DNA of 64,000 bases from Haliclystus octoradiatus (GCA_916610825.1 OU744446.1:22577223-22641222), one strand, 5' to 3'. Counted from the stretch's first letter, positions 1 through 13,700 are shown. Translations and numbers: made by a program. The notes: a model not told the origin generated them from the letters alone.

Positions 1-1285
1 TTGTTACTAATAGTTCCATGCTTACGCAATCATCAGACAAATATACTAAATAATGAAAAAGATACAGTTTCGCCTATACATCGATTTACAAATTCGCAGT
101 TATTGTTTAACAGGACAAAGGCTATTGATGCTACAGATAAATTGTATTGTTACTATTTCCTATAATGCTACCTAGTTATCATGTGCATATATCAATAATA
201 ATATTTATGTTAATATGTTTTAACGGATTTATTTTTAACGGATGGATTAATTTGTTATCGTGTCTGCAATTGGAAATAAGTTCAGACATTTTGTATTTAA
301 TACGACTATCTCGAATTTTTAACATCACAATAATTTGTACGTCGTCCTAGTATGGACCGAAAATTTGTTATGGCTACGCTCGGCAAGTATTCTAATGATG
401 ACTTAATTTAGCATGCTCCCAATTTACGGTTACATATCCGGATCGGACTCCGGTGAAGTCAGGAAATTTATTGATCGACATTCGACACCCCCTCAAACAA
501 AATTTCTCGGGATGGCCCTGTTTGTCCTAGTTTGATTGGTTGGTGGGAGGATGGAAGCAAAATACAATAGGTAATTGAATAATATAGCATTCCAAGATAG
601 TGATTAACCTTGAGTGCCTAATTAGTAAAATTTCATATTACTACAAATTATAAAGTATCGTGAAAAATGAAAGCAAAAATTATACTTCACCTCCCTTCTG
701 TAAATTTTGACATGCAGTGGAGACCACCAGTCCCTGTCTCTCGTATCAGCGAAGGTAATATATGGTTAAGTGGATTTCACTTACGCTTTCGCAAATCAAT
801 CTGTGCAACGCTTTGCATGCTCACAACTTCAAAGGTTTGGATATCAACGACATGGAAACACATGTTGCTAATTATACTGAATAATGGATCCAACTTGCAA
901 CGAAGCAATTGTAGGAAAAGAAAAATTCAGACGAAAACGAACGAAGGATATTATCAAGCGCATTCAAAAGCAGGTGAACACTGATGTTGATTTTGATTTT
1001 TGACTTCTGTTCTCTGAATCTCTACAATATATAGCCTTGCTAGCCCGTGGATGCCCCCTAGCACTACACTGTAAACCGAGAAAAATTTGTCCACTTCTTC
1101 TTAGACTTTATATACTACTGTAATGACAATGCTGGATTACGTCACAAAATACGTGATGCGAAGGCCGCCAGGCCGGGTACTGGTAGTGGTTTTTTGCTGA
1201 TTTCCGATCTGGAATTATAATACGCAATTACGCATGCATGCATGATTTAGAAAAAAAACTCACAAACATAAAAATTACATTAACA
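1..1285. other. Intergenic, no recognised gene
   Basis: No recognisable protein, RNA gene or repeat boundary was found. A 105-codon open frame at 667-984 has no familiar motif and lies in ordinary AT-rich sequence. A short segment at about 713-748 has splice-like borders (AG before, GTAATA after) but nothing around it supports an exon. Confidence 0.4.
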
Positions 1286-1289
1286 AATC

Positions 1290-2406
1290 TCTAAGCGTTA
1301 TGTTCTTAGCGCTTCACAATTTGTAATAATAGACTAACCAAAAATAAGAAGGTTGAATTAACTAATTTATGAACATTAACATGATAATATCTAAAATTTT
1401 GTACAACAATTAACTAATATGGAGGAAACGAGATGCAAAATAGATGTGTTTTTAGTTTGCTCTTGAACATACGTAATGATTTACAAGCTTGCAGGTCTTT
1501 CGATATATTGCTCCATAAAGTTGGAGCAGCCACAGAAAATGCTCTATCACCATATGATTTCATATTAGTAGATGGAACTGTCAATAAATTACCAGATGAT
1601 GATCTGAGACATCTCTTAGGGCAATACTCAACAAGTAGTTCACGTAAGTATGTCGGCGCAAGTCCATGTAAGGACTTAAAAGTCAGTAATAAAATCTTGA
1701 ATTTAATACGTTGCTCTACTGGAAACCAGTGTAGGCCTAGTTCATATAAAATAGGTTTGATATTATCATATTTGCAGGTTAATGTGATAAGCCTTGCTGC
1801 TGCATTTTGAATACGCTGTAATTTTTAAATCAAACACTTGTTCAGGCCACAATATATAAAGAGTTACAGTTGTCAATTTTGAACGACATAAAAGCATATA
1901 ACCAAAATTTTTGCGGTATGTAAATTGAGGTGCTTTCTGATCTTAGAAATGCAAGATTGATTTGCATACAGTATTGATGTCTTAGTCATTGATAAATCTT
2001 TGTCAAATACAGCACCAATTTTACATGCAGATGATGTTGGAATGATAGGCTCGCCAACAAAATTGAGAACTAATGTGCAGTATCTCAGTTTTGCTCTTGT
2101 TCAATTTTAGCTTGTTAATATGTTAATAGACATCCATTTATCTATATCAGCAACACAGGCTTCAATTTTACTAATGGCAGATTGAAGTTATCCATTAACT
2201 GAAGGTTGAAAAGTTATAAAATTTGGATGTCATCTGCATATAAATGAAATTGAACATTATGTTTTCGCAAAATATCACCAATAGGAGACGTGTATAGAAG
2301 ATATTAAATTGATCCAAGTACAGATCCCTGGGGAACTCCACAATTAAGACTCTTTGATTTAGATCTTGAATCATCAAGGTATACAAATTGTTCTCGACTA
2401 TGCAGA
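1290..2406 (-). mobile_element. CR1/L2-like LINE A, 3' half (RT core to 3' end)
   Basis: Read on the minus strand, this is the distal part of a non-LTR retrotransposon. The reverse-transcriptase motif GVPQGSVLGSI is encoded near 2305-2340 and the catalytic box LYADD near 2230-2260. Further on, a C-terminal domain of the type 'AFSVAAPTLWSNI..FKSKLKTHLF' is encoded at about 1433-1620. The 3' end near 1290-1320 keeps a degraded form of the 'aagcgct...' tail seen in the related copy at 33.9-34.5 kb. Frameshifts and stops show it is dead. It continues as the 5' half at 4417-6740; the two halves are separated by LINE B. The plus-strand open frame at 1433-1810 is only the antisense of this element. 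Confidence 0.8.
2379..2406. repeat. 28-bp target-site duplication, left copy (LINE B)
   Basis: A 28-bp string beginning gtatacaaatt and ending ctatgcaga is repeated exactly at 4417-4444. Both copies encode the same stretch of LINE A reverse transcriptase in antisense (HSREQFVY). The 2-kb plus-strand LINE lies exactly between them. Confidence 0.9.
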
Positions 2407-4416
2407 ACTGTTGAAAGCAAAGAGAGATATCTCAAAGAAAAACAAACAACTTCAATGGCCAGACGGCGTGCAATCAGAGAGTACATGCATGATAGCGTAG
2501 AAGATGATAAGACATCACACAATTTTTGGAAAAGTTAGGACCACTTCGTCCTCGAAAAAACGGAAATAGCAACCGATCAACAATATCCATTAAAAATATA
2601 TTGAATGATGCCTTTGTAGCTCACTTGGAAACTAATCCAGCCACATCAGCTGATTATTCATCACATCCATCTGTTCAAAGAATCAAGAATGTGATGGAAG
2701 AGAAAGATTTGATCGCCTTCAATTTTGAATAGATAACACCATCTGCAGTTAAATCAGTCCTACAAAATGTCAAAGCAAGAAAAGCGCCAGGTGAAGATGG
2801 ATTACAGAACTGGGTTCTGAAAATTTTATGTCACACCAATCTATAAAGCCGGTGACCAGCTGATAAGGACTAACTATCGACCAATCACTCTTCTCAGCGC
2901 CCTCTCCAAAGTGTTTGAACGACTTTTGCATGGACAGATACAACCATATATGATCGACAACAATCTGTGGTCAGCCTCCATCTCTGGGTACTTACGCGTC
3001 ATTCCTGTGAATCTGCTCTACATAAATGTACAGAGGATTGGAGATATTCACTTGACAAGCGCGAAAGTGTTGCGGTCGTTGCCTTTGACCTTTCGAAAGC
3101 TTTCGATACTGTTAACCACAACCTCCTCATATCGAAGGTTAATGCGTATGGATTTTCAGACAACGCATCAACTCTAATCCAGAGCTACCTTCACAACAGA
3201 AGGCAGCATTTGAGAATAGGTGGAGAAATGTCCAACTGGCAAAATGTACCGTCTGGTGTCCCACGAGGCAGCATATTAGGGCCAATACTCTTCAACCTGC
3301 TTTCAAATGATCTATTCCTGTTCTGCAAGACATGCTCAATTCGACAGTATGCAGATGACACCACAATATATTGTTCTGCAAAAAACCAACCTATTCTTCA
3401 GCAAAACATCGACACTGGAGTCAAGGATGTTGTATCATGGTTTGAAAGTAATAAGCTGTTATTGAACAACAACAAGACACAGTATATGGCCTTAGCCTCT
3501 ATGTCACCCATAGTTCTTGTTAACGGCATTGAACTCAAGTCACAGAAACAGTTAAAACTTCTGGGAGTGTTGCTGGACAATAAACTAACATACAAAGAAC
3601 ATGTTGACGCGATATGTAACAAAGCGTCCGCCAAGGCATCCTGCATAGCAAGGAGACTGCAATCATATTTACCTGAAAATTGCAAACTTTCGCTTATAAA
3701 TGTGTTCATCGTACCAAATTATACTTTTGCCAATTCACTCCTATGCTCCCTTACGAAACAACTTCAAAATCGCATAGATAAATCCTTTTGTCGAGCAAGC
3801 ACGCTAGTGCTTCACAAGAAACCGTCATTCAGCTCATCCGAATGCTTTTCTGAAATGAAGATGCGTATAAAATCACTACGGCAGCAAAGCCTCGTCTCTG
3901 CTACACAAATTGCATGGCAAGTGCAACACAGCTGTGCGCCAGCATATATATCAGAGTCATTCCGATTCAAAAGTAGCAACACACAGGCAGGAAAACGTCA
4001 TGACTTTGAAATTGCAAGGTACAATCTTGCATGGGGTAAAAATTCAATCGTAAGAGTTGGTGGCAAACTACACAATGAACTTTCAAAGGATACCAATGCT
4101 GAAATGTTAAAATTAACAACAGACATTCATTTAGAGCTTGGATATCATTTAAGAATTTGGTAGAAATGTACAGTACCTTTTTAAATTAACTTTTAGCAAT
4201 AACAATAGCATAATATCAAATACATAATTATATACATAGCTTAAACTACATTATTTACATATATACAAAACTTAAACTACATTATTTACATATATACATT
4301 GCTCGACATTCTGTAAAACATGCCTTTGGCAACTTCACAATTTTTTTTCTTTTTCGGAATTATTTTGTGAATGTAGACTTTGAGGTAAAATAAATAAATT
4401 GATGATGATGATCAAT
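2407..4416 (+). mobile_element. CR1/L2-like LINE B, 5'-truncated, inserted into LINE A
   Basis: A non-LTR retrotransposon fragment of about 2.0 kb. It starts in the endonuclease-RT linker (NFWKKLGPL near 2520, broken by a frameshift) and has an internal deletion near 2830. It then reads through reverse transcriptase almost intact from about 2967 to the stop at 4163: FDLSKAFDTVNH, SGVPRGSILGPILF, then the catalytic QYADDTTIYC near 3350. The C-terminal domain and a 3' untranslated region with short internal duplications follow, ending in a GATGATGAT tail at about 4400. The 28-bp direct repeats at 2379-2406 and 4417-4444 fix both ends. The 5' truncation, simple 3' tail and long target duplication are what target-primed reverse transcription produces. 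Confidence 0.85.
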
Positions 4417-4444
4417 GTATACAAATTGTTCTCGACTATGCAGA
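4417..4444. repeat. 28-bp target-site duplication, right copy (LINE B)
   Basis: Exact match to 2379-2406. It immediately follows the GATGAT tail of LINE B, after which the interrupted LINE A reading resumes. Confidence 0.9.
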
Positions 4445-6740
4445 TGCGATTTAAACCAATCAAGGGCAGCACCTTTTATTCCAAACGTTGGTGATAATCG
4501 GGATAACAAGATGCAATGATCAACCGTGTCAAAAACAGCAGAAAGGTACAACAAAAGAAGAAGGACAGAGCCTTGACTGTCAAGAGTGCGAAGAATACTA
4601 TTTTGCACACGAAGAAGAGTTGTTTCTGTGCTATGAAATTCTTTATAAGCTGATTGAAATAATTCATTCAAGTTGTTATTTGACAAATATTCTTTGAGCT
4701 GAGATGCAACTGTCTTTTCTAAACATCTGGATACAAATATAGGATTAGAAATGGGTCTGAAATTCTTTAAAGGGAGAATACTGACCGGGGAACATTGCGC
4801 GCTCAACCAACTCATACGTCATCAATTTAAACAAAGCTTTGAGAAAAGCTGCCGTGCGTGTGAGTTCCGAGTGAGCTTCGTTTTATTATTCTGGCCGTAT
4901 GTTGATTTTATGGTAAAGCATTTCAAATGAACAAATTAAAATCACAATTTGGGAGCTATACTACGTACTTATTTTATCACGTTCTGGACTTTAATGTATT
5001 GTTTACTATGTGATCAACAGTATAAAAAGTATGATGTGCAGAAGCGGTTTTAGTTCGATCAGTTCGATTGATATGTTGAACGAAAGTAACACTAAACAAG
5101 AACCTTGTTTAACATTTTTATTTTTGTTATAAAGCCAAATCCTTGTGTTTCTTGACATATTAGGTCATCTTGCGTATCGACTATCGTTCTTTTTCATGTT
5201 TTTGATGTAACGATCGGTCCATAAAAGCTTGCCAACTAATAACAGGTAGGAGGATAGGAAAGCATTTCTTCAAGACTACAGCTGGTATGGGGTCCAGTAT
5301 ACAGGACTTATTACATGATGCACCAATTAAAACAGCAAGGTCATATTCAGATATAGGGTGGAATAAATTGAAGTCTGATGAACAAGGGGTAGGTATATTC
5401 ATTATTTCCGTGGAGTCTGCGAAAGAAGGGAGGTTAAGTCTAATATTGGCGATTTTATCAGTAAAAAGTTGATAAATCTGTTTGCAAGTTCTTCAAATGA
5501 CTTTGATGTTGGCAATTTGCGAGCAGGTTTGGAACAGAGCATCTTAGAAACATTATAAAATACTTTCTTTAGATCATGCTTGTTTTCCTTGATTATTGAT
5601 GAGTAATGTGCCATTTTTGCCTCAGATATCATAGTACTTACTATTTGACATTGGTCAACATATAAATTCCTGTCTACAGTGAGCTTTTTAAGACGCCAGC
5701 GCCGTTCAAGTGTACGTCGAACAGTCTTTCGAAAAGATATTTTGGGAGAATACCATGGAGACTTATCAACAACAACCTTTTTCACAAGAGGAGCATGAGT
5801 GTTTATTAAGGATGAAAGTATCTTGTCATATTGGCATATACCATCTGTAGGTTGCGAAATTATATGAGACTGCAACAGATCTGAGTAAAATTTATCATAG
5901 TCAATGGACTTGATCTTGCGATATGATATGGTACGTTTTCCCTTCTTAGGCCTTTTAAGAGAAAGAGTACAATGTAGTGCCAAGTGATCTAAGATTACAG
6001 GATCATAAACAGATATATTATTAATAAAATGTTCATCATTTCTAGTTATCATCAAATCTAACGTATGATTGCTATTGTGAGTGGCGAAATTAATGTGCTG
6101 ACATAGATTGAAAGAGTCCAATAAATCTGCAAACTTTGCTGAAATAGGATCAGATTTGTTATCCATATGAATATTAAAATCACCAACAATAAATAAATGT
6201 CCAGCTGAAATAACTAAGGACTCCAATAGCGTTGAAAATTCATTTAGAAATATAGATGTTGATAACTGATTTCTAGCAGAAGGTGGAGGTTGATAGATCA
6301 AATATATCTGGATACTATTTTTATTAGGGCGAGGTAAGCTCAATTCAATAATCTCAAATGATCGGAATTGTCTAACAGGTAGTTGTTTTAAGCGTAGACA
6401 ATTTCTGGATAGAACGCCAACACTTCTACCCCTGGCATCACTTCTTGGTATATGCTTGAAACAGTACCCAGCTGGTCATAGTTCTTCAATAGTATGATTT
6501 TCTGAAGGCTTTAACCACGTTTCAGTAAGTGCTAGAATATCAACAGAATTCTCAGTAACATAATCATGAATTTCCAATGCCTTGTTGTTAATTGATCTAG
6601 CATTCATCAAACAAAACTTAACACGTGATTTAGGAATAACACTGAAAAGATGTGAATTGCACTTGATATTAGATGGTGAAGGGCACCGTTGATTCGAATT
6701 CTTTCGGTGCTTATAAAGTCTTCGAACAATTACGAGCATA
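4417..6740 (-). mobile_element. CR1/L2-like LINE A, 5' half (endonuclease and RT N-terminus)
   Basis: On the minus strand the order is: apurinic/apyrimidinic-type endonuclease start (LMNARSINNKALEIHDYV.., DILALTETWL) at 6739-6476; the rest of the endonuclease with GDFNIHMDN, HTLDLMITR and a DHLAL end at 6343-5900; a linker; the RT N-terminus with CILDPIPAVVLKKC at about 5330; then LKNFRPISNP, FQSAYKEFHSTETTLL and FDTVDHCILLSRL at 4780-4530. The motif order and spacing fit CR1/L2-type pol. About 350 bp at roughly 4855-5205 has no LINE coding and is probably a separate insertion with unresolved ends. Several frameshifts make it non-functional. Confidence 0.82.
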
Positions 6741-7423
6741 TTTTAAAATTCCCAAGATTCTGACTTTTTTCCCTCCTCTTTTTCCTCTAGCTCTATTTTT
6801 TCTTGAAATTGATTTAAAATGCATCACATTATTGTAGTTAAAACAATCCAAGCCAGCATAGTTGATTCTAAAAAGTTCATCGTCGACTGTAAATTATGAT
6901 ACCTTGATTTTTCATTGTCAAAAAATAGTGTGTTGAAGTCAAGATTGAAATATGATATAAAGATTTAAAGTTGTATAAAACTTGACCAAATAGTAACTTT
7001 GAGTTTGATTTAAATCACCAATAACTTTCTAACTTCTAGAACTATATAACAGTATTTAATGTAGCCTAATAAAATTTAAACAAAAATTAAGCAAATTGTG
7101 ATATTAAACAGGAGCACGCAAAACGCGTCCGTCGCCAATCAAGGCACCACGTTTCGATTAAAGTGATCCTACTGCCAAATCTTGCCCGTAAACAGCGTTT
7201 TTCCAATCGCATGTTATTCGGCGCACATCTAAGAAGTCACGACCATATCATTGTAAACGACAAAACCTGTTTACTTTTGTCAAACTCAGTGAAGTCTAGA
7301 TTATTCACATAAAGTATCTCCGTATAATTACAATAGTCATGGTTTGTCTCATATCCGTTCTTAAAATATCATTGCTATGATTGTACAATAGATCATGTAA
7401 AATAATTTTTATACTACTGTATA
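6741..7423. other. AT-rich spacer between LINE A and the TIR element
   Basis: No coding sequence is recognised. The part next to 6740 may be the 5' untranslated region of LINE A, but no boundary is visible. Confidence 0.35.
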
Positions 7424-8470
7424 TATAGAGTGTTCACCCACGTGACATTTTTACTAAAATTTTCTGATGGCGGCCATGTTGGTGTACTCGCAAATTAGCA
7501 AGATTACAATTGCATTATTAAATGAAATGTTTTCTAATATTCTTTGATTAGTTTACACCGTGATTATCTCTTCATTGGTAGAACACATGATTGTTTTCTA
7601 CTTTGCATCATTTGAAATGGTTAATGAAAGGTTTAAATTGTTCTGTAACATCGCTATTTGAGGTGAAACTTCGAAGATAATTTTGTTGTATTTCAACCGT
7701 GAGAACTTTTAAACCGACAATTCATCATTTGTTTGGGGGCTTAGACCACTTTTATATTGTTTTCTGAAGTTATTTATTACATTAAACTGCTAAGCCAATC
7801 GTCATGGTTTATTGGGAATAAATTCTAAAGACCATTTAAACGAGTTTGTCCATATTTATGGTTTGTCAAACCTTGGTCAAACTAGGTCCATATACCATAA
7901 CACGGTATTGTGGGTGTGACACCCCCTGACGATTTGGTCAGTAGGCAAATCTTCTTTGAACTATCTCCAGTCGGCAAAAGAGGGAAGAAATGGCAAAGGA
8001 ATATTTTGATGTTCGCTTAATCGCTTTCTAAGATTAGAAATAAGAGAGTTCTTTTAATTTAATTCTTTTTCCATTTATTCATGTCCACACAAATCATTAA
8101 TACTGTACAGTATATAGACACAGTTATCTTCAACTTTTGGTGTTTGATCAGGACAGACGAGAGCAATTTTGGGTCCGACGGGATCTCTTAAAAGGTTTGC
8201 TCATTCGCTTCTTGCTTCCAAGTTAAAATAAAGCTACATGCTGAGTTAAATCACATATATTATCTCCATTTTATCAATCTTATTCTCTCCTCAAGTTGAG
8301 GAATAGATCACATATAATATAGATTTGTTTCTGTGGAAGAAACTCAATAGAATAATAATTTATAATTGACAAAATCATTCTTGGCCGTTTCGCAAGGCGC
8401 CATTGCAAAAATAGAAGTACACCAACATGGCCGCCACTAAGCCTGTGATGTCACGTGAAAACACTATATA
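7424..8470. mobile_element. TIR element with 'GGCGGCCATGTTGGTGTACT' arms
   Basis: The left arm (about 7424-7488) and right arm (8416-8470) are imperfect inverted repeats. Each reads inward from TATATAG.GTG through CACGTGACAT to GGCGGCCATGTTGGTGTACT. The interior of about 0.9 kb has no long open frame, so this looks like a non-autonomous DNA element. The superfamily is not assigned because no clean target duplication could be read. Confidence 0.6.
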
Positions 8471-9100
8471 CCATGTCAACTTTAAATTTATTCTCTTTCG
8501 CTTTAAAATGATATATGATACATCGAAACGTTGCAATTCTCAGAGTTTTCTCTTGTCGCTATCCTTCACTTTAAAATGTTTTACTAAGAAATTACTACCG
8601 TAATAAAAACCCAATGCTTTCTTATTTATTTGTTGCACTTGTGCAGACCAAGCGATAGCCCGGACTGGCCCACCAAACCGTGTTCATATAGAGAATTTCT
8701 GTTTCATCCCTGAGGTCGGATTCCTCTGCTCACCAGGTGACATGGGAGGGCTAGCCCGGCAATCATATAAACACACTGCAGTAGAACAATAAAGAACTAT
8801 TTACTGCATGTTGATCTCACTAAAAGGTGTCACTCCACCTTGCCTGGCTGGCCAACCTCATGTAAACACCCCGGTGTGGCATTTTTATCAAAATTCACAT
8901 TACGAGCGAAACTTTTCAACTTTCACATTCACACATTCAAAAATCCTGCAATTACTGCTAAGAATGAGTCTTCAAAGTTCAATCCAAAAAATCTCAAAGG
9001 GAAAAATTGATAGGGGGACCATTGGATAGCTCCATTGCTCCTCCCTTTTTAATCAACAACTGTGTAGATTACCATTTTGTTAATTTTTTGATTTCATCAG
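8471..9100. other. Region upstream of the first recognised LARP7 exon
   Basis: The LARP7 start codon, 5' UTR and N-terminal exon(s) should lie here or further upstream, since the first identified exon begins inside the La motif. No convincing ATG exon with a phase-0 donor was found. The small frame at 8808-9029 shows no La-family features. Confidence 0.3.
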
Positions 9101-10647
9101 TTTCAATTTTACTTTGGCGATGCCAACTTGAGGCATGATCGTTTCCTTCGCAATGAAATTGCATCATCTGCTACCGGATGTAAGTATTTGCTTTCAACAT
9201 CTGTTTCCATACTCTGCTTGTTTTGTTTGTGCTTGGGGTAAGGTTAATTCTATTTTGTCTTTCAACTATGAAATAATTTGTAATAAATGAGCTATTAGTA
9301 GCTTAGCATTATATCCAATCTAAAACAATAGGCAGGGCGGTCAATTACTGAGATTTTTGAAATCAATTACTGTTACAATTACTTTGAACAATGTCTATTA
9401 CAATCACTGTTACTTTGTTTCAAAAAGTAATTAATTACAATTACAAACTACATGTATCCAACTTTTAAAAGTAATAACAATTACTGATTACTGATTCCTT
9501 TTTAATTACGAAATTAATAATAATAATAAGAAACAAAAGTAATCTTAAAATACAGACTATAAATTAATGAATACGGTATAGTGTGATGTATTACCCAATT
9601 CAAAAAAGTATCAAATGTTTTTCAGCTAATCAAAACAAACAAAGTAACCAGTAATGAGTAATGGTTAGGAAGCTAACTAAAAAGTAATCCTTCACAGTTA
9701 CTAAAAATAGTAATGATTATTGGTAAAATTACTGAAAAAGTAATTAATTACAGTAATTAATCATGTCTTTAGTAACAATTGCTTGCAGCCTGGAGGTGTT
9801 CATAAATTTTGCTGAAATCAATAAGAACGCTTCCTAAAACAGCATAGTTCGAAGAATAAATAGCCTACAGTAAATAACCAGTTGATTGAATACAAATGAT
9901 ATCTATTCTGTTTTCAATTAGTTTTTGAGCCCAAACCTGGAATCAGATCCAGATCCTCAAACAAACCTACTTTATAGAGATGGCAGATTTGACTGTATTG
10001 AATTTTTGATTGTTTTGTACTACTATAATTGTATGTAATCTTCAGTTTCAGTTTGTAGCAAACTTTGACATAAAAACTAGATACTGGGCTAATGGAAATC
10101 TTTTGGTGGCAAAGCATTTTCGGTCGTTGCTCCAATTTTGTGGAGTAACCTACCTGATGACTTGCACAATTGTCACGCTATGTTGATGTTCAAGTCAAAA
10201 TTAAAAATTTACCTATTTAGTATAGCCTATAAATAGATTATATTATGTTCAAGATTTCAACTTTCACCGGAAACACATATAGACCGGCAGCCAGACAAGT
10301 TTAATCACGTGAACAGCGTGAAAGCAATTGACCAATAAAATCGAAGGGAAATGTCATAGTATGCAGGGATGAGAACCTTCTACGGATCTGCGGAATGCTG
10401 CAAAAATTGAAATTTCTGGGTAGCCTATAATGTTTCAATTCATGAAAATCTGAGTAAAAAAGGTCTAGATAAGATAACAAGACACAATATTTTGCTACAG
10501 TTTCGATTTAATCTAAAATCGTCTTCAGGCAGTAAGAGAGAGAATGACTATGGATGCCAATTTGAACTCGAAGATTGTGAGCGGATGCCTTCATTTGTTT
10601 TCATCATGCCTTAAAGTTGATATTATTTTATGTTTTGTTGTTATGTT

Positions 10648-10741
<94 letters not shown>

Positions 10742-13700
10742 CATACAGTAATAGATTGTATGCTATTTATATTTATTCATTGTTATGAATATAGATATCA
10801 AATTGGATGTTGTTGCATCATTTAACAAAATGACAGAGATATCAACAAATAGAGAGTTGATTATCAAAGCTGTCAAGAAAATGGAACTCTTAGAGGTGAG
10901 TGAGTCATATATATTATATAACATGTCAATATTTATTATAAGGGTCATAATGGAATACTTTAAATAAATAGTAATGTTGGTTAAATGATTTCACATTGAA
11001 ACCAACATTGGACTTTTTTTGAAAGCATAACTAATTTGGAAATCACAAATAATTTTAAGAAATAAATTTGAAAATCATATCATATTGTAGCAAGAAGGGT
11101 CTTGAATTCCGGCCCCGGAGTAATTGCCCTGCTTACCCTCTCAGCATACTTGTGCATTGTTTATAAGTAAACACTATCTGTTGTCTGCATTATCTATTGC
11201 AATTATGCGTTGTCCTATGTCAATGAAGCAGGGGGAACAATGAAAATGTGTTAGGATTTTGGACAGCTAAACCTTTTGAAAGTACTCCCCAATAATCAAC
11301 GGCATACTGATATATATATGTTTTCCCATAAATTCAGTATAGGAGATATGGGGTTTATTTTTGAGAGTACAAAGTGATATCTCAGAAGCAAGGCCTTGCG
11401 AGCTTCCAAAATTTCCAAGCGCCCACAGAATATTCTGTTTATTATATAACAAAATTACCATGAATGTTGTGCTGAAGTACTTTTTGATAGATATCAAAGA
11501 CTAGTAAAACCATCAATGTTTCTTTCAAATTTTACTCTTTTAAAGTGTTTATATATTGTGTAGAAAATAAAATTAGATTTGAATTTCATTCCATTTTCAA
11601 CAACCATCCGACAAAAATGCTGCCAATAAAGCTTTAAAAAGCATATTTATTGCGAATCAGAATCTTTTAGTGTTTCTAAACTTCTGTCTTGATCGGAAAA
11701 TTCAATCCATTCCGGTGGTTAAACCTTTCCGCCATTTCATATTTGAATTTCAACTTTGAAACATTCTGAATTTTAATAGAAACAACAAAAGAAACTTCTT
11801 GCCAGGGCAACAAATGGAGTTCATCGATTGGTTTAAAACTTTATCAGATTTTTACTGTGAAATACCAACTTCTTTGGACACGACTTTTCTCAGTGGCGGA
11901 AAACCCTGTATTCACTGATAATTATATAACTATTGATTGTGTACAGATTTCTATTCCTCCTACAGCCAGATGAAACTGAACAGCATATGAGACTTGCTTC
12001 AGTTCATGAACTAATTTATGGACATTAAATGGCCCAATTTTCATGCATTTTTTCATGAACTATTCTTAATGTTTTCACTATAATTTCATATGTTATTGCT
12101 AACTATTGATTGGTGTTACAGCTTTCTATTCCTCCTACAGCTAGATGAAACTGAACAGCATATGAGACTTGCTTCACATACTTTACCACCAATGATTAAT
12201 ACTGATGCACAAACTGTTTATGTTGTAAGTAATGTGAATATTGCGTTATAATGTAATCTGTTCAGCCTATAGAATACTAGATGTCATTTTTCATGTCACC
12301 GCTAAGAATGAAACATATTATCTAGCAAACCATAAGTTGATATTTACAATCTCCATCTAAGAACGAATATTAAGTTAATCATAGGCATGCCTGACAATAT
12401 TTAGATATTCATACTTATTTTTCGTCAAGTTATATAATGAATGGTTGTAGAATGATGAAAGAACAATTTGGTATTAGTAAACAGTATTCCAGTTTAGTTC
12501 GACATTTTATGTTTTTGTTTAGATATTTTTTAACATCGATAGGTTTTCAGAATTTGAGTCTCAACTTTATATTAAAGGCAATTTAAATAGCTGTTTGGAG
12601 AAAATTGACTTTTTTGATTTTGGCACAAAATAATTGATATATTGTGAACCTGGAGTTGAAAGCTGTAGTGCCTCTGTCATTATTAACTTTGACTTTTATA
12701 GGAGCGTTTGCCACCTTATGCTGATCATGATTGGTTAATGGATATATTTAGCACATGCGGTCATGTAGACTACATCAGGTAAGATATTTCGTTCTAATTG
12801 GTAATTATAAATGTCTATTACGGTAGGTGTGTGAATCAGATCAAATTATATTGATATCAACAGGGCTCAAAAATCCTTCTAATTCTGCAATCTCAATAAC
12901 TTTTGCAACATTGATGTAGTTCCAGGTGAACCAATAACACAAATACATAGTATAGCATCAATGCAATAGTGTAACAATAACTGAGATAGAAGGACTCAAT
13001 GACATCACCAGTTAGCTAATCACGTACAAAACACTAATCTCGTACATGTATGATGAAATAACTATATTGTCATTACGAGGCTATATCGTCGTAAAGTTGT
13101 CAGCGTTCGAGAGTTTCAGGTGGTCTATAGGATTCTTTTCTATAGGCTTGCCAGCCAGCCAGCCAGCCAGTGACTTTTCAAACAAATCTTAACGCATGCT
13201 GAGAGATACTGAGACAGCTTACAGTAAAGTTTAATATATACTGTTGGATCATCGTAATCTGTATTTGTTACGGCACATAGACATAACTCTTTTATTGGTT
13301 GAGACCTAGTTTATGCTTTGTTAAACATTAACCGAAACTTGGTAGACTTGGTCTAGACAGTTAGTAGGCCTATATGAATTTATGTATAGGGATGGTTTTG
13401 TCTTTCTGTCTTTCAGTTTACCAAGATTCAGGTCAACTGGGATGATCAAGGGGTTTGCATTTGTCGAGTATGCGACAAAAGGAGCAGCAACAACAGCATG
13501 CAAGGTAATTGCTGACTGGATGATCTGCTATTAATGATAAGCTATTGATAAGCTGCCTGACTTTCAATTGTATAATTTCAGGAGTTGAGCTGTGATCTAC
13601 CACGCTCGAAAAAAGTCACAAATGAAGTGGTGCTTAAAGAAAAAGAGTCACCTGCAGAAAATGACGGAACTGCTAATCAAGCTAATAATAGCAGTATGAC

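Noticed and set aside
667-984. 105-codon frame near the left edge
   Set aside because: No homology recognised, no splice context or repeat support.
1433-1810. 125-aa plus-strand ORF
   Set aside because: It is antisense to the LINE A C-terminal domain and recurs, inverted, at 34.2 kb for the same reason.
10544-10825. Frame starting MTMDANLNSK, resembling part of a La motif
   Set aside because: The true La-motif exon (FYFGDANLRHDRFLRNEI) is at 9101-9179 with correct phase; this frame runs into the TTA repeat.
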